Made by a program: the position numbers and the translations under genes. This document shows, one piece after another, positions 1-8,710 of a stretch of DNA of 64,000 nucleotides. Origin of the DNA: CAZRHR01 sp964578885. GTDB lineage: Bacteria > Bacteroidota > Bacteroidia > CAIKAF01. The notes below the pieces were generated by a model. That model saw nothing but the letters and a program-made list of their open reading frames with translations. It searched no databases and was not told the origin of the DNA. Every line of letters begins with the position of its first letter. Within the stretch, counting starts at the first letter, position 1. The DNA is taken from assembly GCA_964578885.1 (NCBI GenBank), contig CAZOEO010000004.1, positions 1 through 64,000 on the forward strand. Reading direction: 5' to 3'.

Positions 1-65
1 TGCTGGAGGTGAAGATGGGCACGGAAACACAAGTGATTCGTTGGGTGAAATCGCCGGCTCCATAA
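1..65 (+). CDS. 3' end of a truncated coding sequence (unknown product)
   Basis: In frame 3 the first 65 bases read as about 20 codons ending in TAA at 63-65 (last residues WVKSPAP). No start lies inside the window, so only the C-terminus could be present. It would converge with the minus-strand hydrolase gene that ends at 104. A hairpin with 9-bp arms (53-61 and 71-79, one G-U pair) overlaps the stop codon but has no U tract on either side. The product cannot be recognised, and chance open frame is a real alternative at this length. Confidence 0.35.
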   Translation, partial: LEVKMGTETQVIRWVKSPAP

Positions 66-103
66 TCAATGGAGCTGGCGCATAGCCAAATAAAAGAGAT
101 TAA

Positions 104-898
104 TTATGGGTATGCCGGAATAGAAATGGTGAGCCCATCGTAGGCCAGTTTCACATTCCAAGGGAGTTCTTGGTCAATATCTTCGTGTAAACCAAGTAAA
201 TGACTCATATGAATGAAATAACCCTGTTCGGGTTTCAGGATCTGCATGAGGTCAAGCGCTTCTTCCAGATTGAAATGAGAAAGATGCGGCTTAATTCTTA
301 ATGCATTTAAAATCAAAGTTTTGCTGCCATTTATTTTTTCCAGTTCCGCTGGTGCGATGGTTTTGGCATCCGTAATGTAGGTGAAACCTCCGATGCGAAA
401 TCCCAGCACAGGCAATTTATAGTGCATGACCTCAATGGGTTGTATCCAAAGCTCTCCGACACGAAAGGGTGTATCCGCCTGAATGGTGATGGGGGTAATT
501 TCCGGAACACCGGGATACTTTTTTTCTGAAAAAGCATAATGAAACTCTCTTCGCAGTGCCGTTTCTACGCCGGTCGTACAGTACACCGGCATATCCGCTT
601 CCTGTTTAAAGTTGAAGGCACGAACATCGTCTAATCCAGCGATATGGTCTTTATGTTCATGTGTCAGTAAAACCGCATCCAGTTTCTGAACGCCGGTTCG
701 GAGCATCTGTTGTCTGAAATCCGGGCCGGCATCTATGACCAAGGTAGTTTGCGGCGATTCGATTAAAATGGAAGAACGAAGCCGCTGATCCTTGGGGTTT
801 TTAGAAAGACAAACCGGACAGTCACATGCAATAACGGGCACTCCCTGAGAGGTTCCCGTTCCTAAAAATGTAATTTTCAGCGGAGGACAAGGTTTCAT
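104..898 (-). CDS. MBL-fold metallo-hydrolase, PhnP/cyclic phosphodiesterase-like
   Basis: A 264-residue metallo-beta-lactamase-fold enzyme. The N-terminal strand LGTGTSQGVP and the metal motif THEHKDH (near residues 79-85) are clear, and further ligands are expected in the C-terminal half (HLSHFNLEEAL and IHMSH). The N-terminal Cys cluster (CDCPVC) resembles PhnP-type phosphodiesterases. Family members cleave cyclic or linear phosphodiesters, but the substrate here is unknown. The start ATG overlaps the stop of the upstream cysteine desulfurase gene (ATGA, 895-898), so the two are probably translationally coupled and co-transcribed. It is the last gene of the operon. Family call is firm; precise function is not. 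Confidence 0.85.
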   Translation of the reverse strand: MKPCPPLKITFLGTGTSQGVPVIACDCPVCLSKNPKDQRLRSSILIESPQTTLVIDAGPDFRQQMLRTGVQKLDAVLLTHEHKDHIAGLDDVRAFNFKQEADMPVYCTTGVETALRREFHYAFSEKKYPGVPEITPITIQADTPFRVGELWIQPIEVMHYKLPVLGFRIGGFTYITDAKTIAPAELEKINGSKTLILNALRIKPHLSHFNLEEALDLMQILKPEQGYFIHMSHLLGLHEDIDQELPWNVKLAYDGLTISIPAYP

Positions 899-2037
899 GC
901 CACCGTTTCTTTTCTTTTGGCCAGAACCCGAATGACTTCTTCGACTTCTTCCATGGTATTGTATCGGCTAAAAGAAAAACGAACGCACGGACGGTCGGCA
1001 GGGGCTTTTACCCCTTCCAGCACGTGAGAGCCTTTTTGGGAGCCGGATGAACAGGCACTTCCTCCTGAGGCAGAAATACCATGAATGTCTAGTTTCATGA
1101 GAAACATTTCCCGATCCGGCGCCGGAGGAAAACAAACATTCAGAATGGTGTACAAATAAGGTTCCGGATCGTCTGTTCCGTTGATGTGCAGGTTTGGATA
1201 AAGTGCAAGCAAACCATTCTTCAACGTGTTTCTTAGTTGCCGGATATGCGCCATGTGACCCTCTAGATCTTCATAGGCCAAATCCATGGCTTTGGCTAAT
1301 CCTGCTATCCCATACACATTTTCGGTGCCGGCCCGCATGTTTCTTTCCTGTGCGCCACCCGTAATAAATGGATGCAACTTAACGCGATCCAGGTTCATGT
1401 AAAGAAATCCGACGCCTTTAGGACCATGGAACTTATGTGCTGCACAAGTGATTAAATCGACAGGCAATTCAGATAAATTAAACCTGAAGTGTCCCATGGT
1501 CTGTACCGTGTCTGAATGGAACAGGGCATCATATTTTCTACACAAAAGTCCTATGGCGGTCAAATCGATCATGCTGCCAATTTCATTGTTGGCATGCATC
1601 AGCGAAACCAAAGTTCGTGGTTGATCTTTTAACAGGGCTTCAAGAGTTTCCAGAGAGTGTCGGCCGGCTTCGTCCGGATGCAGCCACTCGAGCGTAATTT
1701 CGCCACTTTGGGCCAGTTCTTCTACGGTATGCGTAACGGCGTGGTGTTCTATTGGAGATGTGATGACCCTTCGTATGCCCATGTCTTTCACTACCTGCCG
1801 AATGGCCATATTGTCCGCTTCGGTTCCTCCACTGGTGAAAAAAATATGTGCCGGTACGGTGCCCAGCCATTGTGCTACGGAACGTCTTGCTTTTTCAATA
1901 CACGCCTTTGCTTCTCGGCCGTGGGCATGAATAGACGACGGATTTCCGTAACAATGGCCCAACACATCCTGCATCACCTGAACCACTTCCGGAGCGATGG
2001 GGGTGGTGGCAGCGTTGTCTAAATAAATTCTTTTCAT
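895..2037 (-). CDS. Cysteine desulfurase (NifS/IscS family)
   Basis: A 380-residue PLP-dependent class V aminotransferase-fold enzyme that removes sulfur from cysteine as a persulfide for Fe-S clusters, tRNA thiolation or cofactors. Visible signatures are the N-terminal YLDNAATTP, TSGGTEADN, the PLP-stacking His in EHHAV (about residue 99-100), the Schiff-base Lys202 in AAHKFHGPKG, and the catalytic Cys329 in GGSACSSGS. Length is normal. No scaffold gene (IscU, SufU) is adjacent. It starts 5 bp after the stop of glmM and overlaps the next gene by 4 bp, so all three minus-strand genes look like one transcript. The group (IscS versus NifS) cannot be settled from sequence alone. Confidence 0.92.
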   Translation of the reverse strand: MKRIYLDNAATTPIAPEVVQVMQDVLGHCYGNPSSIHAHGREAKACIEKARRSVAQWLGTVPAHIFFTSGGTEADNMAIRQVVKDMGIRRVITSPIEHHAVTHTVEELAQSGEITLEWLHPDEAGRHSLETLEALLKDQPRTLVSLMHANNEIGSMIDLTAIGLLCRKYDALFHSDTVQTMGHFRFNLSELPVDLITCAAHKFHGPKGVGFLYMNLDRVKLHPFITGGAQERNMRAGTENVYGIAGLAKAMDLAYEDLEGHMAHIRQLRNTLKNGLLALYPNLHINGTDDPEPYLYTILNVCFPPAPDREMFLMKLDIHGISASGGSACSSGSQKGSHVLEGVKAPADRPCVRFSFSRYNTMEEVEEVIRVLAKRKETVA

Positions 2038-2042
2038 GGGAA

Positions 2043-3437
2043 TTATTCGCCAGAGAGTTGAAGAAGTTGAAGTCGCATGGATTCACCTAATTGCCGGGCT
2101 TCCTCCATGGTTTTGCTTTCTGTATAAATCCGGATAATAGGTTCGGTATTGCTTTTTCTGAGATGCACCCATCCTTGACCATGGTCTATCCACACGCCGT
2201 CTTCTCGACTGATTTGGTCGGCAGGATATTGTGAGGCAACTTTTTCCAAAATACCTTCTACATCTAAGCCCGGGGCCAAATCCACTTTGAGTTTGGCCAT
2301 ATGATAGGTGGGATACTGATTCCGAAGGGCCGAAACGCTACATTTTTTCTCAGCCAAAAAGCTTAAAAACAAAGCGACACCCACCAAAGCATCCCGGCCA
2401 TAGTGTAGTTCGGGATAAATGATTCCTCCATTTCCTTCTCCGCCCAGTACTGCATTTTCCTTTTTCATGGTGCGTACCACATGCACTTCACCTACAGCAG
2501 ATGTAAAACGTTTTTGTCCATATTTTTCCGCTATGTCTTGAAGGGCGCGGGAAGAAGATAAATTAGACACCACGGCGCCGGGCGTTTTCGACAAAACATA
2601 GTCTGCCACAGCCACAAGCGTATATTCTTCACCAAAAAAGCTTCCATCTTCAGCTACAAAGGCCAATCGGTCTACATCCGGATCGACCACAATGCCTAAA
2701 TCCGCCTTTACTTCGACCACCCGTTTGAAAAAATCTTGTAAATGTTCCGGTAAAGGTTCTGGATTATGAGGAAAACGACCATGAGGTTCGCCGTAAGGAT
2801 TGTCGATGATGGTTACTCCTAAGGCTTTTAAAAGTTTGGGAATGGCAATCCCACCTGAAGAATTCACTGCATCCACGGAAATGGAAAATCCAGCCTTTTC
2901 GATCAAATCTTTCCGAACCAAAGGCAAGGCTAAAATGGCGTCGATATGTTCATCGATGAAATCGGAGGCTTGGGTTACATGTCCCATTTTTTCCACAGGT
3001 ACATACACATCTCCCGGATTGGCGCTCAGGGTCAGAAGCGATGCTCCGTCTTCTGCGCTTAGAAACTCACCTTTTTCATTGAGAAGCTTTAGCGCATTCC
3101 AAGCTACAGGATTATGCGAGGCGGTTAAAATAATTCCGCCCTGTGCTGAAAAAGCAGGAACGGCCATTTCGACCGTGGGCGTAGTGGACAGCCCCAGGTC
3201 TTTTACATGAATCCCGCAACCTGCAAGGGTGTGTGCCACCAATGCCGCCACCATCGGGCCTGAGGGACGCGCGTCACGACCAATGATGACCAGAAGATTT
3301 TGATGATCCGGAAACCGATTTCTAAGCCAGGCAGCATAGCCTGTGGCAAAAGCCACAATATCTTTAGGGGTAAGGTTTTCGCCCGGAATACCACCAATGG
3401 TACCGCGAATTCCTGATACTGATTTAATGAGTGACAT
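2043..3437 (-). CDS. glmM: Phosphoglucosamine mutase (phosphohexomutase family)
   Basis: A 464-residue alpha-D-phosphohexomutase. The phosphoserine loop TASHNP places Ser107 as the catalytic residue; the metal loop DPDVDR, the sugar-binding GEGNGG and the phosphate-binding SNTEP...RIYTE are all present, so all four domains are intact. It most likely interconverts glucosamine-6-P and glucosamine-1-P for UDP-GlcNAc and peptidoglycan synthesis; a phosphomannomutase/phosphoglucomutase role cannot be excluded. The frame is open upstream to 3491, but ATG at 3437 is preferred because family homology begins there (SLIKSVSGIRGT) and because a -7 box TATATTTG on the minus strand (3455-3462) would put the transcript start below 3455. 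First gene of a three-gene operon. Confidence 0.87.
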   Translation of the reverse strand: MSLIKSVSGIRGTIGGIPGENLTPKDIVAFATGYAAWLRNRFPDHQNLLVIIGRDARPSGPMVAALVAHTLAGCGIHVKDLGLSTTPTVEMAVPAFSAQGGIILTASHNPVAWNALKLLNEKGEFLSAEDGASLLTLSANPGDVYVPVEKMGHVTQASDFIDEHIDAILALPLVRKDLIEKAGFSISVDAVNSSGGIAIPKLLKALGVTIIDNPYGEPHGRFPHNPEPLPEHLQDFFKRVVEVKADLGIVVDPDVDRLAFVAEDGSFFGEEYTLVAVADYVLSKTPGAVVSNLSSSRALQDIAEKYGQKRFTSAVGEVHVVRTMKKENAVLGGEGNGGIIYPELHYGRDALVGVALFLSFLAEKKCSVSALRNQYPTYHMAKLKVDLAPGLDVEGILEKVASQYPADQISREDGVWIDHGQGWVHLRKSNTEPIIRIYTESKTMEEARQLGESMRLQLLQLSGE

Positions 3438-3454
3438 GTGTTCTTTTAGATGGA

Positions 3455-3499
3455 CAAATATAACCAATTGAAAAGAGTAGGAGGGAATCACTACCTTTG
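3455..3499. promoter_or_regulatory. Divergent promoters of glmM (-) and the TPR gene (+)
   Basis: Two Bacteroidota-type -7 boxes face away from each other. On the minus strand TATATTTG lies at 3455-3462, 17 nt before the glmM ATG. On the plus strand TACCTTTG lies at 3492-3499, 18 nt before the ATG at 3518, with a TTG at 3468-3470 and a 21-nt spacer. The plus -33 element lies just upstream of the minus -7 box, so polymerase binding at the two promoters may interfere. Confidence 0.65.
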
Positions 3500-3517
3500 T
3501 CCCCTTGAAACTATTTC

Positions 3518-4951
3518 ATGGAAGAGGAATTCGATTTTGAGGAAGGAGACATCGAAGGCTTGGTACAGCAGTTCGAACGAACCATTCAACAGGGCGAAAC
3601 TAAGTTTTTCGACGTAGAAGAATTTCTCTCCTTAGCAGATCATTACATGATGCAATTGAATTTGGACAGGGCAGGTGAAGTGCTGGAAATGGCACTCACC
3701 CAACATCCCGGTTCCACTGAATTGCAAATTCGGAAAGCCCGATTATGGGTGCGAAAAGGTCTTCTGGCTCAATCTCTGGGCTGGCTTCAGGCTTTACAGG
3801 CAACGGAATCCCGGAATCCTGAAATTCAGGTGCTGATGGCGGAAATTTATTCGGAGCTGCAAGAGCATGACCGTGCCATTCAATGTTATCACCGAGCTAT
3901 AGAGCTGGCAGACGCACAGGACAAAGAATATTTATATATCGACCTATCCGGGGAATATCAAAACAAAGGAGATTTAGACCGGGCTCGATTTTATTTGAGA
4001 AAGGCCATTTCCCTGAATCCCCGAAACGATTTTGGCTATCTTGAGTACTATTTTCTCCTTCAAATGGAGAATAAAATTCAGGAAGGACTGGATTTTTTCA
4101 AAGGTTTAACCGATGCCGATCCGTACAATCCTGTTGCCTGGCATTATTTAGGCCTTTGCTATCAGGACCAGGAATTGCTGGAAGAAGCCATACGTGCATA
4201 CGATTTTGTTCTGGTGATAGACGATCAGTATGCCGATGCCTATTTTCAGAAGGCCGAATGCTACATGGATTTGGGTTTTTTCTCACAGGCATTAGCCGCT
4301 TTAGAAGAAGCAGAATCTTTCTATGAGTATAAGCCTCGACTTCTTTATATGAAAGGGGAGTGTTTGGAGCAACTTCATCAGTGGGAAGCCGGTTTGCAAG
4401 TCTATCAGCAGGCCACTCGTCTGGCGCCGGATATGACAGAATCCTGGATTGGCATGGCCATTTGTTTGCAGGAATTAGGTCGAGTAAAAGAAGCCCTTGC
4501 CTACGCAGAACATGCCCTCGCACTTGAACCGGATAATCATCATTATCAGTTGGTCAGAGCGGCCATGTTGCGCGATTTAGGTCGTTTGGGCGATGCCGAA
4601 ACGGTCTATATCCGACTTTTGGATGCGGAACCTGAACTGCTTGAAATTTACCTTGAAATGTCTACTCTTTATCTTAAGTTGGATGACATTGGGCAAATGG
4701 AGGCTTCATTGCTAAAAGGTCTGGCCATAGACGAACAATCTCCGGAACTACTTTATCGCCTTGCCGCTACCTATTTTTACGGCGGAAAAGTCCAACAAGG
4801 AACCCACTGGTTGCATCTTGCCCTGGATCGTCAATTCAGCGGATATGTTGAGTTGTTTAACTTTATCCCTGAACTTTCAGAAAATACGTACATTACCGAT
4901 ATTATTCAAAATCATCCCGCATATGGACAAGATTCTCCCTTTTATTCCTGA
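3518..4951 (+). CDS. Tetratricopeptide repeat protein
   Basis: A 477-residue protein made almost entirely of TPR helices (roughly residues 35-440, about ten or more repeats with the A-x3-Y/L, A-x6-P pattern such as YHRAIELADAQ and RKAISLNPRN). It starts with an acidic stretch (EEEFDFEEGD) and has no signal peptide or membrane segment, so it is probably cytoplasmic. TPRs mediate protein-protein contacts; no partner can be named. It opens a plus-strand gene run and its 3' end overlaps the start of the next gene by 29 bp, suggesting coupled translation. The start is supported by the promoter 18 nt upstream. Confidence 0.9.
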   Translation: MEEEFDFEEGDIEGLVQQFERTIQQGETKFFDVEEFLSLADHYMMQLNLDRAGEVLEMALTQHPGSTELQIRKARLWVRKGLLAQSLGWLQALQATESRNPEIQVLMAEIYSELQEHDRAIQCYHRAIELADAQDKEYLYIDLSGEYQNKGDLDRARFYLRKAISLNPRNDFGYLEYYFLLQMENKIQEGLDFFKGLTDADPYNPVAWHYLGLCYQDQELLEEAIRAYDFVLVIDDQYADAYFQKAECYMDLGFFSQALAALEEAESFYEYKPRLLYMKGECLEQLHQWEAGLQVYQQATRLAPDMTESWIGMAICLQELGRVKEALAYAEHALALEPDNHHYQLVRAAMLRDLGRLGDAETVYIRLLDAEPELLEIYLEMSTLYLKLDDIGQMEASLLKGLAIDEQSPELLYRLAATYFYGGKVQQGTHWLHLALDRQFSGYVELFNFIPELSENTYITDIIQNHPAYGQDSPFYS

Positions 4952-5795
4952 GCGGCCCGAAAAGCCTAGAAATGCAGGACTTACTATGGTCATGGATAAA
5001 GGCTTAAGCCTCCAACAAGCAGAACAATTTGTAGCCACTTCCGGTCATTTGGTCGATTTGGTAAAGCTTGGATTTGGAACATCGTACGTTACGCCAAATG
5101 TGGAGCAAAAAATTGCATTTTACCGCCATTCAGGTATTCAATGTTATTTGGGAGGCACTTTTTTCGAAGCTTTTTTGCGTCGGGATATGTTGGAAGACTA
5201 TTTGCGTCTTCTGGATCAGCTGGGACTAGATACGGTGGAAATCTCCGACGGATCGGTACAACTCAATCCAGAGCTTAAATGTGAAATCATCCGCAGATTT
5301 TCAAGCTACAAACGGGTGCTATCCGAAGTGGGAAGCAAAGAAGAAGGAATTCTTATTGCTCCAGGAAAATGGAAGCAAATGATGCAGGATGAGCTGAGTG
5401 CCGGGGCTTGGAAAGTCATTGCAGAAGCCAGGGAAAGTGGCACTGTTGGCATTTACCGCCCCAATGGAAAGGCACACACATCTCTGATCAATAAAATCAT
5501 GAATGTGATTGATCCTGAGGCCGTCATCTGGGAAGCACCACAGAAAAGTCAGCAGGTCTTTTGGATTAAATTGCTTGGTGCAAACGTAAATTTAGGTAAC
5601 ATTGCGCCGGAAGAAGTGATTCCCCTGGAAACACTTCGCTTAGGATTAAGAGGTGATACGTTTTTCACATTTTTACCCAAACATTTAGGAGCCAAGGAAA
5701 TTACCCAGGTTACTTTGCCGCCTTTCGCCAACGATAAGCTTAAAAATGAACATGCAGGAAATAAGCGTTCAGCAACTAAAGCAAATGCAAGATGA
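4923..5795 (+). CDS. comA: Phosphosulfolactate synthase homologue (ComA family)
   Basis: A 290-residue TIM-barrel protein of the phosphosulfolactate synthase family, which adds sulfite to phosphoenolpyruvate to make (2R)-phospho-3-sulfolactate. Family features visible are GLTMVMDKGLS near residue 19-29, GTSYVTP, YLGGTFFEAF and DTVEISDGS. In methanogens this starts coenzyme M synthesis; in Bacteroidota the role is unclear, and sulfonate precursors of sulfonolipids are one possibility (inference). The frame is open back to 4761, but homology starts near ATG 4923, which overlaps the TPR gene by 29 bp. The 3' end overlaps the rhodanese gene by 50 bp. A sulfur-handling rhodanese as neighbour fits a sulfite-related role loosely. 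Confidence 0.8.
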   Translation: MDKILPFIPERPEKPRNAGLTMVMDKGLSLQQAEQFVATSGHLVDLVKLGFGTSYVTPNVEQKIAFYRHSGIQCYLGGTFFEAFLRRDMLEDYLRLLDQLGLDTVEISDGSVQLNPELKCEIIRRFSSYKRVLSEVGSKEEGILIAPGKWKQMMQDELSAGAWKVIAEARESGTVGIYRPNGKAHTSLINKIMNVIDPEAVIWEAPQKSQQVFWIKLLGANVNLGNIAPEEVIPLETLRLGLRGDTFFTFLPKHLGAKEITQVTLPPFANDKLKNEHAGNKRSATKANAR

Positions 5796-6069
5796 GGGAA
5801 CACCCTTCACCCTCATTGATGTAAGAGAACCCTACGAAGCGGAAATTTGTACACTCCATGGAAAACTCATTCCCATGGGCGATGTGTTAAATCAATTAGA
5901 CCAAATTCCCAAAACGGGTACCGTAATCATGCACTGCCGTTCGGGTGGGCGCTCAGGAACTGTCATTCATGTGCTTTCTTCCGAATACGGATATAATAAC
6001 TTATTTAACCTGACAGGTGGCATTTTGGCATGGGCCAAAGAGATTGATCCGCAAATGTCCACCTACTAA
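5746..6069 (+). CDS. Rhodanese-like domain protein
   Basis: A 107-residue single-domain rhodanese. The active-site loop HCRSGGRSG carries the catalytic Cys (about residue 64), and the flanking TLIDVREPYE and LTGGILAWAKE are typical. Such proteins carry sulfane sulfur as a cysteine persulfide; the acceptor is unknown. It has no signal peptide, so it should be cytoplasmic. The start lies 50 bp inside the preceding gene, in another frame; a second ATG at 5752 is also possible. Overlap on the 5' side and 9-bp spacing to the next gene place it in the same operon. Confidence 0.88.
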   Translation: MNMQEISVQQLKQMQDEGTPFTLIDVREPYEAEICTLHGKLIPMGDVLNQLDQIPKTGTVIMHCRSGGRSGTVIHVLSSEYGYNNLFNLTGGILAWAKEIDPQMSTY

Positions 6070-6078
6070 TTTTCTTTC

Positions 6079-6993
6079 ATGGCTTCTTTTTCTCCGATTG
6101 GATTATTTTTCCGTGGCTTGGCCATGGGGGTTGCCGATTTGGTGCCGGGGGTTTCCGGTGGCACCGTGGCATTTATCTCAGGCATTTATGAAACTTTGCT
6201 GGATACCATCAAAGGATTTCCCAGACGATTGCCTCTCCTTTGGCAAAAAGGTCCTTTGGTATTCTGGAAAGAAGCCAATTTTACCTTCTTAACTTTCTTG
6301 CTGTCAGGTGTTTTAGCAGCACTCCTACTTTTTACCCGGCTGCTTACCTATCTTTTGGAACATCATGCGGCCTGGGTTTGGGCTTTCTTTTTTGGTTTGA
6401 TTCTCGCGTCCATTTATATGGTTGTGAAAACCATCAAAAAATGGAACATCATGGTGGTGCTCAGTTTTGTGGTGGGTACTTTACTCGGATATGGCATTAC
6501 GGTGTTGCATCCAATTCAATTTCCGCAAACCTATCTTTTTGTATTCTTAAGTGGTGTTATTGCCATTTGTGCCATGATTCTACCGGGTATTTCCGGGAGT
6601 TTTATCCTGTTACTGCTAGGCATGTACCATTTTATCCTTCATGCGGTTAAAGATTTGAAAATTAGTATCATCGTGGTTTTTGCCGCAGGCTGTCTTACTG
6701 GCATTTTGAGCTTTTCTCATGTAGTTTCATGGTGTTTTAAAAAAGCCCCGGCCTTGGTGACGGCTTTGTTGGCAGGATTCATGCTTGGTTCGGTGAACAA
6801 AGTTTGGCCTTACAAAGAAACCATCTCACAAATTGAAGTAAAACCCGGAAAATTTGTCCCTTTGCTCGAAACCAATGTTCTTCCCGAAGCATTTACACTC
6901 CATGAAGTGATGACCCTGTGGATGGCTGTCGGTGGCGTGGTAGTGATGCTGGTACTCGATAAATTTGTGTTGAAGGCATCTTCCGGGAAATGA
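6079..6993 (+). CDS. DUF368 family membrane protein (polyprenyl-phosphate transporter type)
   Basis: A 304-residue polytopic inner-membrane protein with about eight or nine hydrophobic helices. The N-terminal motif GVADLVPGVSGGT and its internal repeat MILPGISGSF are the hallmark inverted-repeat signatures of DUF368. Members of this family (PopT) were shown to recycle undecaprenyl phosphate across the cytoplasmic membrane for cell-envelope synthesis, and that role is inferred here. It follows the rhodanese gene by 9 bp, and its stop overlaps the aroE start (ATGA, 6990-6993). A link with envelope synthesis fits other genes in the window but no envelope gene is directly adjacent. Confidence 0.85.
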   Translation: MASFSPIGLFFRGLAMGVADLVPGVSGGTVAFISGIYETLLDTIKGFPRRLPLLWQKGPLVFWKEANFTFLTFLLSGVLAALLLFTRLLTYLLEHHAAWVWAFFFGLILASIYMVVKTIKKWNIMVVLSFVVGTLLGYGITVLHPIQFPQTYLFVFLSGVIAICAMILPGISGSFILLLLGMYHFILHAVKDLKISIIVVFAAGCLTGILSFSHVVSWCFKKAPALVTALLAGFMLGSVNKVWPYKETISQIEVKPGKFVPLLETNVLPEAFTLHEVMTLWMAVGGVVVMLVLDKFVLKASSGK

Positions 6994-7727
6994 ATTTTGC
7001 CGTCATCGGTTATCCCCTTTCACATTCTTTTTCACCCGCTTTTTTTGCGAAAAAATTTGCGGAATGGCATCTTCCTTTCACTTACTCCGCCCTTCCTGTG
7101 GCTTCATTGGAAGAATTGCCGGATTTGGTGAAAAAGCATGATTTGCAGGGTTTTAATGTGACGCTTCCGCATAAAACGACCATTATTCCCTATTTGCAAT
7201 CGCTTTCTCCTGAGGCTGAAGCCCTGGGTGCAGTGAATTGCGTAAAGGTGACCCCCGAAGGTTGGATTGGATTTAATACGGATGTGACTGGCATTGAGGC
7301 AAGTCTTCAATTCCTTTTTCCGGATGGGAAAATCCTGCCCGCCTTGGTGCTGGGAGATGGCGGAAGCGCCAGGGCCGTTTGCTTCGCGTTGAGCCGGGCC
7401 GGAGTTCCTTTTCTCAGTCTTTCCAGACATCCATTGCCCCACCAACGTTATTGGCATGAGGCCAACGCAGATGTGTTGAATGCATTTCCTTTTTTAATAC
7501 AGACCACTCCCCTGGGCATGTTTCCCCATATAGACAATATGCCGCCTCTAAATTTAAATTTACTTCCGGGAAATGCCGTGGCATTTGATTTAATTTATAA
7601 CCCCCCTGAAACCCGTTTTTTGCAAATGGCCAAAAAGTTTGGCGCCAGAACATTGAATGGACAGCTTATGTTAGAAACACAAGCGTTGGCCTCCTGGGAA
7701 TTGTGGAAAAATCAGCCCCATTTTTAG
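6990..7727 (+). CDS. aroE: Shikimate dehydrogenase
   Basis: A 245-residue NADP-dependent enzyme that reduces 3-dehydroshikimate to shikimate in chorismate synthesis. Visible residues: the shikimate-binding SHSFSP (residues 11-16), catalytic Lys62 in TLPHK, Asp98 in GFNTD, and the nucleotide loop LGDGGSARAV (121-130). It is somewhat shorter than the usual 270-290 residues, as is common in Bacteroidota. The ATG overlaps the DUF368 stop by 4 bp. The NRTP-type NADP specificity segment is represented by LSLSRHP, so the cofactor preference is not certain. Confidence 0.92.
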   Translation: MNFAVIGYPLSHSFSPAFFAKKFAEWHLPFTYSALPVASLEELPDLVKKHDLQGFNVTLPHKTTIIPYLQSLSPEAEALGAVNCVKVTPEGWIGFNTDVTGIEASLQFLFPDGKILPALVLGDGGSARAVCFALSRAGVPFLSLSRHPLPHQRYWHEANADVLNAFPFLIQTTPLGMFPHIDNMPPLNLNLLPGNAVAFDLIYNPPETRFLQMAKKFGARTLNGQLMLETQALASWELWKNQPHF

Positions 7728-7810
7728 CCGGTGCAGGCGGAAAAGCCGATTCGTCTTTCTACACATTTCATTAAAATCCCTCAAAAACCGACTTTCCCCG
7801 TTCGGAGTTG

Positions 7811-7818
7811 TATTTTTG
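7811..7818 (+). promoter_or_regulatory. -7 box TATTTTTG with start codon 4 nt downstream
   Basis: TATTTTTG matches the Bacteroidota -7 consensus and is followed by four bases and then ATG at 7823. The expected transcription start falls on or beside the start codon, so the mRNA of the following gene would be leaderless. No clear -33 TTG was found at the expected distance. Confidence 0.55.
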
Positions 7819-7822
7819 CAGC

Positions 7823-8698
7823 ATGATGTCCATTTTTCTGGGTTTTATTTATTGCGTGTTTTTACACCAGGAACTGCCCGCCTCGCTACAAAGTCCAACG
7901 CCTCCACCAACCGTTTCCCCATCGGAGGCCTTTTGGCCCAATCAGTTGCCCCATGCGCTCGATACCCAATTATTGAAAGCGCAGCAAGTGCATATCGATT
8001 CCGTTTTTGCCAAAACCCGCGACTTAAAAGCGGTGGTGGATTTCTGCTTGATTGAAATGCAAATCGGTTCCGTGGAAACGGGCGTGTCGATTTTAGAAGG
8101 TCTCGTTCCTCAATTGCCAGGCTATGCACCTTTGCATTTGGCACTGACCTACGGATATGAGCGTCTTGGTAAATTTAAAAAGGCTTTGGCCTCGGCTTCA
8201 ATTTACTATAAACTACAACCGAATGGCTGTAACAATACTAAAAAATGGCACCTCAAAACTTTGGAAATATTGGCCAATCCACTTGGACTTCCGGAGAACA
8301 TCGTGGCTACAAATATTCACATTACTCTGGCTGAATTTAAAGCCCATCACGTGCGCCCGGAAAGCCTTTCAAAATATGAAGAAGTAAGGCATCAGTTATT
8401 TCAATTTTTAGCCTTACGCACCGCCCAGTTTCCCAAACCCAATCCCGCCATTGCGCAACTCATGGTGGATTTGGGCGATTATCATTATCTCACCTCAAGG
8501 AATGAGGCGGCGGAGGCCTGGTATTCGGAAGCATTGCTTTGGAATTCAGACTTGAAAGAACAGGTGACCGACCGATTGGAACAGCTGAATCAGGAAAAAT
8601 GGTACAGAAGCACATGGTTCATTTGGGGAATGGCAGGATTGGCCTTAGCGGCCGTGCTTCTTTTCATGGGACGGACAAAACTGAAACCGACCCGCTAA
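7823..8698 (+). CDS. Membrane protein with TPR-like helices, unknown function
   Basis: A 291-residue protein with an N-terminal hydrophobic stretch (about residues 2-15, IFLGFIYCVF), a Pro-rich linker, a helical middle part with TPR-like pattern (GVSILEGLVPQLPGYAPLHLAL, shortened here: repeats around residues 75-135 and 205-245) and a C-terminal membrane segment (about 262-283) followed by RTKLKPTR. Possibly a signal peptide with a C-terminal anchor, leaving the TPR part in the periplasm. The frame extends to a TTG at 7808, but the -7 box there argues for ATG 7823 or 7826. It is followed 12 bp later by uvrB. Function is unknown. Confidence 0.75.
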   Translation: MMSIFLGFIYCVFLHQELPASLQSPTPPPTVSPSEAFWPNQLPHALDTQLLKAQQVHIDSVFAKTRDLKAVVDFCLIEMQIGSVETGVSILEGLVPQLPGYAPLHLALTYGYERLGKFKKALASASIYYKLQPNGCNNTKKWHLKTLEILANPLGLPENIVATNIHITLAEFKAHHVRPESLSKYEEVRHQLFQFLALRTAQFPKPNPAIAQLMVDLGDYHYLTSRNEAAEAWYSEALLWNSDLKEQVTDRLEQLNQEKWYRSTWFIWGMAGLALAAVLLFMGRTKLKPTR

Positions 8699-8710
8699 CG
8701 TTATTACACC

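Noticed and set aside
1657..2022. Open frame of 121 codons on the plus strand
   Set aside because: Antisense shadow of the cysteine desulfurase gene, whose catalytic motifs are intact.
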